From the NCBI GenBank assembly GCA_016873575.1, contig VGWY01000121.1, positions 1-8,033 of the forward strand: a DNA stretch of 8,033 nt, in the 5' to 3' direction. The first letter of the stretch is position 1. Each line of letters starts with the position of its first letter. Shown here piece after piece: positions 1 through 5,687 of this stretch. The notes under the pieces are model-generated. The model made no database searches and had not been told where the DNA came from. It was given only the letters and a program-made list of their open reading frames with translations. The position numbers were made by a program, and so were the translations under genes. This DNA comes from Nitrospira sp. (GTDB lineage Bacteria; Nitrospirota; Thermodesulfovibrionia; Thermodesulfovibrionales; SM23-35).

Positions 1-130
1 GGATAATGGACATCTTCTCAGGATGAGTTCTATAATTTAACACAGAAAAAAGGTGGGGAATAAACCTGAAACTGTGTGGGGAATAAAATTGAAACTCGAG
101 AAAAATATCTCTTTGCCCGCAAAAGTGGCA
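1..130. mobile_element. Possible right end of an IS21-like insertion sequence
   Basis: Two 21-bp direct repeats (53-73 and 76-96, 19 of 21 identical, period 23 bp) begin GTGGGGAATAAA and end TGAAACT. Multiple internal repeats close to the terminus are characteristic of IS21-family elements. Read on the minus strand, the stretch from 130 starts TGCCACTTTTG, which suits a TG...CA terminus at base 130. No transposase or IstB coding sequence can be recognised in the first 50 bases, and the other end lies outside the window, so the family and the exact boundary are inference. Confidence 0.35.
53..96 (+). repeat. Two 21-bp direct repeats, period 23 bp
   Basis: Copies at 53-73 and 76-96 differ at two positions (CC versus AT after GGGGAATAAA) and are separated by two bases. 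They are seen directly. They probably represent transposase-binding terminal repeats of an insertion sequence lying to the left. Confidence 0.7.
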
Positions 131-440
131 GCTATCCCGCCCATAGACATAATTCACTCCTTTCTAACCAATGCAGTAGTAAAAAGGTCAATTCTATTGT
201 TTAGTATTTTTTGTGCCCAAAATTTCACTTCAATTTGTTTATACAATGACTACAGTTCCCGTATCCTTGAAATTCATACTACTCGCGCCTACTATAGATT
301 AGTGCTTATGCTTACAACTCTACATTTTTTGACATTTTCTGTCAATAAAGGCTACAGGAAGATATTGAGCGGGTGCCTTCCACCTACTACTATTCACTTT
401 TAGGAAAACTCAAATATTGAAGATTACTAATTGAAGGATA
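131..440. other. AT-rich intergenic stretch without a supported gene
   Basis: Apart from one copy of a 33-bp dispersed repeat (355-387), nothing was recognised here. An open plus-strand frame covers 53-403, but it starts at a GTG inside the terminal repeats, lacks a ribosome binding site and has no recognisable domain, so it is not called. No convincing terminator for the minus-strand gene ending at 441 was seen. Confidence 0.5.
355..387 (+). repeat. 33-bp dispersed repeat, copy A
   Basis: This copy begins CAGGAAGATATTGAGCGGGT and matches copy B at 2377-2409 at 30 of 33 positions in the same orientation. Its ends contain the inverted pair GGAAG/CTTCC. The two copies bracket about 2 kb carrying the orphan membrane gene and the cation transporter gene. 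The function and origin of the repeat are unknown. Confidence 0.7.
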
Positions 441-1388
441 TTATATCTGTTTGAGGACAATGTCTTTATATAGGGCACTCTCATAATTGCAATTTCTAAA
501 ACCAATAGTGCCACCCATGAAACATTTCAAAGGGGGTTCATTAAAATAATTGTGATAGATTTCCTTACCTAAATCATTCATATCGTAAATCTTAATTTCT
601 ACAACGTTATTTACACGGGCTTTATCTAAAGGTATATCTCCACCTTCGTTATCTTTAAGTTTTTGTACATGCTTTTCAATTGAATCATCCCATATGGATT
701 TCACTGTTTTTTCAGACTTCTTAACTTCAGTTCTTATAAAATACCAACCATCTTTAGCTTTGAGGGAAAGATTATTTATTGATTTCAGTGGCGCCTCAGG
801 TTTAATTTTTTCCGTTTGATCCTTCGGACGTAACCACCTAAGTGATGTTTTTGATTTGTCGTAACCTATAATAAAATGAGGACGTAACACCCTCTTACAT
901 GGAATGTATTGAAACATATAGCCCTCTGCAATACTTTCATTGATGCTTGTATTTACACACCATGCAAAGACATCATTGATTACCTTAGCCTTAAATTCAA
1001 GAGCATATTTATCAGGTAAATCCATATTCAATTTATAGGTATAGGGGATGTCCATAAACTGCAATTGCAATGCGTTGTCATCTATAAATGCGGCTGTAGG
1101 AATATAAGGTCTGCGTTCATTGTTAAGCCAATCTTTCCCCAGATTTTTATCGACTAATTTTACTTTCTTGATGACCTTTTCATGAGAAAAAACATAATAA
1201 AAAAACAAAAGGCTTAAGATGAGCAGAATAATATATTTATTCGTAATTGTAGGAATTATTTTTTCATAATGTCGGGCGAGAGTAAATGAAATAGCAGCTG
1301 TCACAAATATGGTAGATAATGTATTGTTAAGAACTGAAGAATAAATCAAACGAGAAATTTCAAAGTTTATTTGTTTAACTTTTCTCAT
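441..1388 (-). CDS. Orphan membrane-anchored protein with a possible LamG-like C-terminal domain
   Basis: This 315-residue protein is not recognised with certainty. Two hydrophobic segments lie near the N-terminus (about residues 23-39 and 51-67, the second being KYIILLILSLLFFYYVF), followed by a basic stretch KVIKKVK and a long soluble region rich in beta-type sequence. The C-terminus, GGTIGFRNCNYESALYKDIV (292-311), resembles the closing strands of concanavalin/LamG-like sandwiches, which often end in a similar G-x-I-G-F/L-R...A-x-Y-K-x-I pattern. That makes a membrane-tethered ligand- or glycan-binding domain possible, but this is inference. The ATG at 1388 has no good Shine-Dalgarno sequence; an extended -10 promoter lies about 50 bp upstream. 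The DNA is visibly more AT-rich than the uvrC side of the window and the gene lies between the 33-bp repeats, which would fit acquisition by transfer. Coding status is likely because the frame is long and the sequence is protein-like; function is uncertain. Confidence 0.7.
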   Translation of the reverse strand: MRKVKQINFEISRLIYSSVLNNTLSTIFVTAAISFTLARHYEKIIPTITNKYIILLILSLLFFYYVFSHEKVIKKVKLVDKNLGKDWLNNERRPYIPTAAFIDDNALQLQFMDIPYTYKLNMDLPDKYALEFKAKVINDVFAWCVNTSINESIAEGYMFQYIPCKRVLRPHFIIGYDKSKTSLRWLRPKDQTEKIKPEAPLKSINNLSLKAKDGWYFIRTEVKKSEKTVKSIWDDSIEKHVQKLKDNEGGDIPLDKARVNNVVEIKIYDMNDLGKEIYHNYFNEPPLKCFMGGTIGFRNCNYESALYKDIVLKQI

Positions 1389-1440
1389 GTATATGTAAAG
1401 AAAGTAATGCCGTACTCTGACACTTTGATGTTTGCCATAT

Positions 1441-1449
1441 ATTATATCA
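1441..1449 (-). promoter_or_regulatory. Extended -10 promoter, proximal, for the orphan membrane gene
   Basis: On the minus strand this reads TGATATAAT, a TG-N-TATAAT extended -10 box. The region 17 bp upstream gives only a weak -35 (TATGGA), which extended -10 promoters tolerate. Transcription would start near 1434 and leave a leader of about 46 nt before the ATG at 1388. Confidence 0.4.
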
Positions 1450-1468
1450 CCTATTAATTACCATCCAT

Positions 1469-1488
1469 AATCTACTACAATCTACTAC
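1469..1488 (+). repeat. Perfect tandem 10-mer (AATCTACTAC x2)
   Basis: AATCTACTAC occurs twice without a gap between the two TGATATAAT boxes of the upstream region. It may be a small regulatory repeat or replication slippage; no function can be assigned. Confidence 0.6.
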
Positions 1489-1497
1489 ATTATATCA
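1489..1497 (-). promoter_or_regulatory. Second extended -10 box, distal
   Basis: An identical minus-strand TGATATAAT lies 48 bp upstream of the proximal box. It could be a second start site for the 441-1388 gene, or a duplication product associated with the tandem 10-mer between the boxes. Confidence 0.3.
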
Positions 1498-1595
1498 GAA
1501 AAAATTTCGAGGAGTTCAGGAAGGACAAAATACTGCAAAGTCCACATATAATAGTCTGCAGCTCAAATATTGCTGTATTGTGTCGGTTATCAGTT

Positions 1596-2261
1596 TCAAT
1601 TCTGACAGCTACCTTGACAGCTACAGGATAATCCTTTGGCTTTTTGGAACGATTCACGCCCTTCTTTAAATGACAGACCAGCAATAAAAATTGCACCAAG
1701 AGAGTCAAGCCCTCCAATTCCTGTCAATTCATATCCTCCACTTGATAAAAGAAGAACTATTGAAAGATACAAACAGGCTTTCGTGCAATTGGCATCTGCA
1801 AAAATTGCCTGAGAATCAAGCTGTTTCCCCACTTTGATTTTGTAATGTATCAAAAACCACATGGTAACAATTGATATCAAAGATATGACTATTCCCCAAA
1901 AGGTGGTTTCAGGTTTATGCCCCTGATAAATATTTATCAGAGCTGTTGCTATAAGACCTATTGAGAGAATATAGAAAGCTGTTCCTGTTATTTTAAGTGC
2001 TTGTCTTTCAAAATGGTCGGGGTTAGCATCATAATTTCTTCTAATTCTTTTAATCATGTGCCAGATACCAACACCTGAGATAACTTCGACAAATGAATCC
2101 AAGCCAAACCCAAAGAGAGCCAGAGTTTCATCTTCTATACCGAAGTATATAGATACTAACCCTTCAAGGATATTGTAGAAAATAGTGATAACAGCAAGAA
2201 CATATGCCCACCGATAGAGAGATTCCTTTTCTTTGTTTATACCTATGGAAAGAACTTGCAT
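1596..2261 (-). CDS. Short cation-diffusion-facilitator-like membrane transporter
   Basis: This 221-residue integral membrane protein resembles the transmembrane domain of CDF (cation efflux) transporters, which export divalent metals by proton exchange. About six hydrophobic segments are visible (roughly residues 18-40, 48-70, 90-112, 119-140, 153-175 and 180-197). The second carries the family-like FGFGLDSFVEVISG with Asp55. The fifth begins AIFADANCTKACLYLS, where Asp156, Cys159 and Cys163 occupy the place in which classical CDFs have His-x-x-x-Asp metal ligands. The usual cytoplasmic C-terminal domain is missing and is replaced by a short cysteine-rich tail, SCSCQGSCQN (212-221). I recall similar short proteins annotated simply as cation transporters. 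The ATG at 2261 lacks a clear ribosome binding site. It stands alone: the PEP-CTERM terminator lies upstream and a 207-bp gap separates it from the next gene. The substrate metal is unknown. Confidence 0.85.
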   Translation of the reverse strand: MQVLSIGINKEKESLYRWAYVLAVITIFYNILEGLVSIYFGIEDETLALFGFGLDSFVEVISGVGIWHMIKRIRRNYDANPDHFERQALKITGTAFYILSIGLIATALINIYQGHKPETTFWGIVISLISIVTMWFLIHYKIKVGKQLDSQAIFADANCTKACLYLSIVLLLSSGGYELTGIGGLDSLGAIFIAGLSFKEGRESFQKAKGLSCSCQGSCQN

Positions 2262-2467
2262 AATAATATTGTAACAAACCGTCTATACTGATTGCTGGTC
2301 GTTATTCCATATATTCATTATATTCATTTCGGGTGGGAATCTAGCATTGCTATGGAAAAGTTTAAATTATTGACTTCAGGAAGTTATTGAGCGGGTGACT
2401 TCCACCTCCGAATAAAACAAAGTCAGCAGTGTGAAAAAAATGATGATTATGGAGAGAAAGTTGTTTA
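2262..2467. other. Intergenic region upstream of the cation transporter
   Basis: This stretch holds copy B of the 33-bp repeat and a short AT-rich tandem (ATATTCATT twice in 2311-2328). On the minus strand that tandem offers a TATAAT-like box, without a recognisable -35, for the gene starting at 2261. No gene was seen. Confidence 0.4.
2377..2409 (+). repeat. 33-bp dispersed repeat, copy B
   Basis: This copy begins CAGGAAGTTATTGAGCGGGT and differs from copy A (355-387) at three positions. Here the inner inverted pair is extended to GGAAGT (2379-2384) and ACTTCC (2398-2403), so a 6-bp hairpin is possible. The internal palindrome suggests a REP-like dispersed element rather than chance similarity. 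Confidence 0.7.
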
Positions 2468-2520
2468 GAAAAAAATGAAAGAGACAGAGAATCCTTTGGT
2501 GAAAAGGTTACTCTGCCTCT
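2468..2520 (-). terminator. Intrinsic terminator after the PEP-CTERM gene
   Basis: On the minus strand AGAGGCAGAG (2520-2511) pairs with CTCTGTCTCT (2489-2480), ten pairs with one G-U. An inner CCTTT/AAAGG stem (2507-2503 with 2497-2493) is closed by a 5-nt loop. The stem is followed by TTTCATTTTTTT. It lies about 20 bp after the stop codon at 2541. Confidence 0.8.
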
Positions 2521-2540
2521 CTTATGACAATTGTTAATTG

Positions 2541-3095
2541 TTAAATCTTAAATCTTTTTCTCAGAAGCCCGACTCCCACAAGCCCTGCACCAACGAGGAG
2601 GAAGGTTGAGGGTTCGGGGATGGGAGTTCCAAAAGATACATTAAATTTAGCTAATCCTGGCTGATGATCTGTAGGCAAACCTTGAAAATTTATTGCAATA
2701 GAGTTTTCAGTAAAGCTTATCCTTGACATATCCAACCCCGCATAATTAGATAAAGCGTCTATTGTCACACCTGTAATGGCATCAATAGTATTATTCATGT
2801 CGGTAAACATTAAACCGTTGAATGATGCTGGAGTCTACCCACCTGGCCCAGTTTGAATTAATGATATGCTGGTATCGTCCACATCAACATTCATTGGGTA
2901 ACCAAGCAATGATGTTATTTCTGTCCCCGGACCTACAAGAAAAGATGTTGTTGAATAAACGGTTGACTGGTCCGGATAAAGCCAGTCCATCTGCAGTGTC
3001 TGTCCGGAAAAATTGTTCGCATATGATTGGCTGACCCCGATCAGGAATACTGCAACAAAAACAACTGAAATCATGAAGAAACTTTTTCTAAACAT
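2541..3095 (-). pseudogene. PEP-CTERM sorting-signal protein interrupted by an in-frame amber codon
   Basis: The reading frame encodes 184 residues plus one internal TAG at 2837-2835 (codon 87); both sides are in the same frame. Residues 1-26 (MFRKSFFMISVVFVAVFLIG then VSQSYA) form a secretion signal with likely cleavage after SYA. The middle is a compact beta-rich domain. The C-terminus is a textbook PEP-CTERM signal: PIPEPSTFLL (Pro-Glu-Pro at 160-162), a hydrophobic helix and the basic tail RKRFKI. Such proteins are exported, processed by an exosortase and associated with exopolysaccharide or biofilm matrix. The text around the stop reads GPGG-stop-TPASFNGLMF; a single G-to-A change in a tryptophan codon (TGG to TAG) is the simplest explanation. 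The ribosome binding site AAGGAG lies 7 nt before the ATG. The sigma-54 promoter, upstream palindrome and terminator are all intact, pointing to a recent mutation, a sequencing error or readthrough. No exosortase is present in the window. Confidence 0.85.
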
Positions 3096-3112
3096 TTTTT
3101 ATCTCCTTTTTA
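3096..3112 (-). promoter_or_regulatory. Strong ribosome binding site of the PEP-CTERM gene
   Basis: On the minus strand AAGGAGATAAAAAATG places a near-perfect Shine-Dalgarno 7 nt before the ATG. It fixes the start at 3095 and shows that the translation signal of the interrupted gene is still intact. Confidence 0.85.
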
Positions 3113-3147
3113 TGGGTAAAATTTACTGCTTTACTAAGTAGGAAACA

Positions 3148-3163
3148 CGCATTTTTTATGCCA
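3148..3163 (-). promoter_or_regulatory. Sigma-54 (RpoN) promoter of the PEP-CTERM gene
   Basis: On the minus strand TGGCATAAAAAATGCG has the invariant GG (-24) and GC (-12) with exact sigma-54 spacing (consensus TGGCAC-N5-TTGCW). Transcription would begin near 3137, giving a leader of about 41 nt with the ribosome binding site at its end. PEP-CTERM genes are known to be controlled by RpoN with the PrsK/PrsR two-component system, which fits the context. Confidence 0.75.
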
Positions 3164-3226
3164 GAATCGTAACACATTGATTATTCACAACAATTTCTTT
3201 ACATGCCTTTAAGGAAAAGGCCATTT

Positions 3227-3266
3227 TGTAAAATTTTCCGACAGTAAGGTGTCGTAAAATTTTACA
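3227..3266 (-). promoter_or_regulatory. 17-bp inverted repeat, likely PEP-CTERM box (activator site)
   Basis: TGTAAAATTTTCCGACA (3227-3243) and TGTCGTAAAATTTTACA (3250-3266) are inverted copies with one mismatch and a 6-bp spacer. Each arm contains TGTAAAATTTT, itself nearly palindromic. The site is about 65-100 bp upstream of the -24 element, the usual position for an enhancer-binding activator. The name PEP-CTERM box for motifs bound by PrsR-type regulators is established; assigning this sequence to it is inference from position and symmetry. Confidence 0.65.
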
Positions 3267-3465
3267 TTTGATCTGAAAAAGCAACAACTTTTTATCTGTT
3301 GATTTTCGGCTGAACTATTCCGCTTTTTCGGGGATTAAAGTCATGCGGAGTACAGGAAGGACTACTCGGACTGTTAACTTTATTGGCAAAATATCGTACA
3401 AGCTAAACTTTGTCCATGACTCGTTGAACTGATATCTCTAATTTCAAGACTTTGTTGCACAAGCA
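3267..3465. other. Intergenic remainder between the phosphotransferase and the activator site
   Basis: No gene or clear terminator was seen. Small inverted pairs occur (CAACA/TGTTG near 3282-3301 and CCG/CGG around CTTTTT near 3319-3331), but they are too weak to call. The bases GACTTTGTTGCACAA near 3450-3464 recall insertion-sequence ends, without enough support to name an element. Confidence 0.4.
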
Positions 3466-4575
3466 TCATCTTAAATAATCATTTACTCTTTCAAGTTTAA
3501 AGCTTTCATCAGCAAGTACATTGTTGACAAATCTGAAAATAATCCCTCTCTGTTCAGAAGTAAGTTCAGGATAGAAAACAGGGTTTGCGACAACTGCACC
3601 TCTGAAAGCAAAAAAAGGTGCGACAACATCATAGATTTCATTATCACCTGTTAAACCAACGTATTCGTTAAAAAACAGATTTAATCCTTCGAGATATGCC
3701 CCTCTGACATCGCCGAAATTCTTTACAGAGAAGAATATATAATTTATCGTTAATGCTGTTACATCATCTGCAGGTTCACCCCATGGCCCGCGGCTCCTGT
3801 CAAGGAGTACGAAATCTACCCCACCTTTGCCCCCCCTTGCTAAGGGGGGGTGAGGGGGGGTAGAATCCTTCCCAAGGGGGGGTGAAGGAGGGGTAAACCA
3901 TATATTCCCTGGATGGAAATCACCGTGTATCTGGGACAGCCTGCTGTAGCGCGGTTTCAGTCTTGCAATCCAATCCACTGATTTCTTGATGATCTCTGCC
4001 ATTTCATTGTATGTAAGGGTACCGTCAGGATAGGTATCAAAGACTCCCATGAGACATTCTCCATGTCCTACGGTATCTCTGAGCTTCCTCCAGTAAAGAG
4101 TCTTTGAATCCTTTTTCACCGAATGTATCTCAGCAAGATATGAGGTCATAGCCTTTATCTTCTTTCTATCTACGTCATTGAGGGCGTCTTTCTTTGAAAA
4201 TTCAGCAAGGTCATGAAAATAATGGTCACCTTCTGTCTTTTCCATCAACAGATAATATTCTTTCCCTCCACCAATGGATTTTATGGATCCGTCTTCCATC
4301 TCAGACAGCACGTCAATAGCCTTTACATGCCTAAGAAGGTTTTTGTATTCGTCAAGGTCAAGCAGGAATACCGATGCCCTGTCTGAAGGATAGTCATGTC
4401 CCAAACCTTCTGAAAGGAGGGTTTTAATAACATATGATTGAATACCGGCTGATGTTTTCAGCTCAATAAGGAAGCCAGAGCCCTGGACACCTGAACCGAG
4501 CTTTCTGATATTTATTTGAACAGCATCGGGAAAGTTTTTTTGAAGGTAGGCTTTTATGGCTGCTTCGTTGATCAT
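3466..4575 (-). CDS. Aminoglycoside-phosphotransferase-fold (APH) kinase with an in-frame repeat insertion
   Basis: This 369-residue protein belongs to the APH/choline-kinase superfamily, which moves the ATP gamma-phosphate to small molecules or proteins. The nucleotide-binding loop is LGSGVQGSGFLIEL (26-39), a lysine in YVIKTL (51) fits the ATP-anchoring position, the catalytic loop is HGDFHPGN (217-224), and LLDRSRGPWGEPADD (257-271) supplies the metal-binding Asp259. Residues 228-253 (TPPSPPLGKDSTPPHPPLAR, then GGKGGV) are low-complexity and encoded by a hairpin-forming G/C-tract repeat placed exactly between the catalytic and metal-binding motifs; it preserves the frame. The ATG at 4575 has no Shine-Dalgarno sequence, but an in-frame TGA 15 nt upstream rules out a longer N-terminus. 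The palindromic element separates it from the PfkB kinase gene, so it may or may not share that operon. The substrate is unknown; antibiotic resistance is not implied. Confidence 0.85.
   Translation of the reverse strand: MINEAAIKAYLQKNFPDAVQINIRKLGSGVQGSGFLIELKTSAGIQSYVIKTLLSEGLGHDYPSDRASVFLLDLDEYKNLLRHVKAIDVLSEMEDGSIKSIGGGKEYYLLMEKTEGDHYFHDLAEFSKKDALNDVDRKKIKAMTSYLAEIHSVKKDSKTLYWRKLRDTVGHGECLMGVFDTYPDGTLTYNEMAEIIKKSVDWIARLKPRYSRLSQIHGDFHPGNIWFTPPSPPLGKDSTPPHPPLARGGKGGVDFVLLDRSRGPWGEPADDVTALTINYIFFSVKNFGDVRGAYLEGLNLFFNEYVGLTGDNEIYDVVAPFFAFRGAVVANPVFYPELTSEQRGIIFRFVNNVLADESFKLERVNDYLR
3817..3894 (-). repeat. G/C-tract palindromic repeat inside the APH gene, with a truncated tandem copy
   Basis: The core is a perfect 9-bp stem, CCCCCCCTT (3830-3838) and AAGGGGGGG (3842-3850), with a 3-base loop GCT. 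A second, degenerate half-copy follows at about 3861-3894. The length, 78 bp (26 codons), keeps the frame. The translated product PPHPPLARGGKGGV matches PHPPLIKGGRGGL encoded by the copy in uvrC, in the same orientation and frame. Confidence 0.8.
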
Positions 4576-4590
4576 ATATGTCTTAAATCA

Positions 4591-4727
4591 TCAAAAAGGC
4601 ACGGCATAGTATTTGAACGGATTCTTTTGCCGATAGTCATATAAAAATATTGAAAATCAAGAGGCAAAAGCCCTCGGAGGTCGATACGACCGAGAATGAG
4701 TGAAAATACTATGCCGTGCCTTTTTGA
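4591..4727. repeat. 137-bp structured inverted-repeat element between the two kinase genes
   Basis: The outer arms at 4591-4614 and 4704-4727 are perfect 24-bp inverted repeats (outer half TCAAAAAGGCACGGC). Inside, TTTTGCC (4625-4631) pairs with GGCAAAA (4663-4669), and CTCG/CGAG plus GTCG/CGAC form a second hairpin at 4673-4694. An RNA from either strand could therefore fold as a long stem closing two hairpins. The element starts 6 bp after the PfkB stop codon. Each outgoing arm ends GCCTTTTT, so it could terminate transcription in both directions. No target duplication is evident. It may be a MITE-like non-autonomous element, a bidirectional terminator or a structured RNA. Confidence 0.75.
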
Positions 4728-4733
4728 CTATAC

Positions 4734-5669
4734 TCACATCTCCCCAAAATTATTTCTGTATCTCTCTATAAAATCTTCATAAGTAAAATAATGCTCCTGA
4801 GTCCCGTATTTCCCTATCGCATAAGCAGCCGCAACAGTTCCCATCCTCGCTGCAGTTTGAATATCTCTACCGGTAACAATGCCCTTAAGCAGTCCTGCCC
4901 TGTATGCATCACCTGCACCTGTTGGGTCTACAACATCATGAACCTTTGTCGCGGGAATCCTTGCATCAAATTCAGAAGTGCTTATAAGAGAGCCATTTTC
5001 TCCGAAGGTTGTAATAATGGTCTTTGTAATCCCTAACAGCTCCTTTTTGTCCATGCCTGTGATTTTCATAATCAACTCAAGTTCATAATCATTTGAGATG
5101 AGTAACATTGAGCCATCAAGCCACTCTTTCAGATTCTTCTTTTCCCATATTGTAAGAGACTGGCCAGGATCACATATATAACGTATGTCTTTGCTCCTGC
5201 ACATCCTTGCATATTCAATCATGTCATCAAGGTTTCCAGGTGCAATCAGGGCAATCGAGCTTTCGGCTTTTGAATCAGTAAACTGGTATCTGGATGGATA
5301 TTTCATCGCACCAGGATTAAATCCTGTTATCTGGTTGTCTGCCCTGTCAGTTGTTATATATGCACCTGCAGTAAATTCTTCATGAATTATCTTGATGCCA
5401 TCCACTGGAATGTTATTCTTTTCAAGCCAATCAAAATAATTTTTATAGTCTTTCCCTATTGTGGCAATAATAAACGGCTTCTCATTCAGAAGGCTGAGGG
5501 AATAAGCTATATTCCCGGCAGTGCCTCCAAATTTTTCGACCATTCCGTTGACATTGAAACATACATTCAGGATGTGTATTTTGTCCGGCAGGATGTGGTC
5601 TGAAAATTTACCTGGAAAGTCCATGATCCTGTCATATGCCAGAGAACCTGAAATATAAATGTTCATCAT
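4734..5669 (-). CDS. PfkB-family carbohydrate/nucleoside kinase
   Basis: This 311-residue protein is a member of the ribokinase/PfkB superfamily, cytoplasmic enzymes that phosphorylate the hydroxymethyl group of sugars or nucleosides with ATP. The start IYISGSLAYDRIMDFPGKF is the first strand and substrate region. FGGTAGNIAYSLSLL (47-61) is the first family signature. TTFGENGSL (220-228) contributes to the ATP site. DPTGAGDAYRAGLLKG (248-263) is the second signature with the anion hole GAGD and catalytic base Asp254. The length is typical. Similar sequences are often annotated as adenosine kinase or carbohydrate kinase; the substrate cannot be fixed from sequence alone. Two adjacent ATGs (5669 and 5666) follow GGGGAAGGGAG, and either could be used. 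It starts 18 bp after uvrC, so the two genes are very likely one transcript, although no functional link with repair is obvious. Confidence 0.9.
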   Translation of the reverse strand: MMNIYISGSLAYDRIMDFPGKFSDHILPDKIHILNVCFNVNGMVEKFGGTAGNIAYSLSLLNEKPFIIATIGKDYKNYFDWLEKNNIPVDGIKIIHEEFTAGAYITTDRADNQITGFNPGAMKYPSRYQFTDSKAESSIALIAPGNLDDMIEYARMCRSKDIRYICDPGQSLTIWEKKNLKEWLDGSMLLISNDYELELIMKITGMDKKELLGITKTIITTFGENGSLISTSEFDARIPATKVHDVVDPTGAGDAYRAGLLKGIVTGRDIQTAARMGTVAAAYAIGKYGTQEHYFTYEDFIERYRNNFGEM

Positions 5670-5687
5670 GTCTCCCTTCCCCTTTGA

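Noticed and set aside
53..403. Open plus-strand frame of 116 codons
   Set aside because: It begins at a GTG inside the terminal repeats, has no ribosome binding site or domain, and its end overlaps the 33-bp repeat.
1490..1717. Minus-strand frame overlapping the transporter
   Set aside because: It lies in another frame over the conserved C-terminal part of the transporter and has no recognisable features.
2835..2837. Amber codon as pyrrolysine or programmed readthrough
   Set aside because: No pyrrolysine genes or readthrough element are visible, and PEP-CTERM proteins are not known to use it. A nonsense mutation or sequence error is simpler.
3830..3850. G/C-tract hairpin as an intrinsic terminator
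   Set aside because: It lies inside coding sequence, preserves the frame and is not followed by a T run in the direction of transcription.
4591..4727. Integron attC site or c-di-GMP riboswitch
   Set aside because: The arms lack attC core sites and the interior does not match the conserved GEMM core in either orientation; the long perfect arms do not fit a riboswitch.
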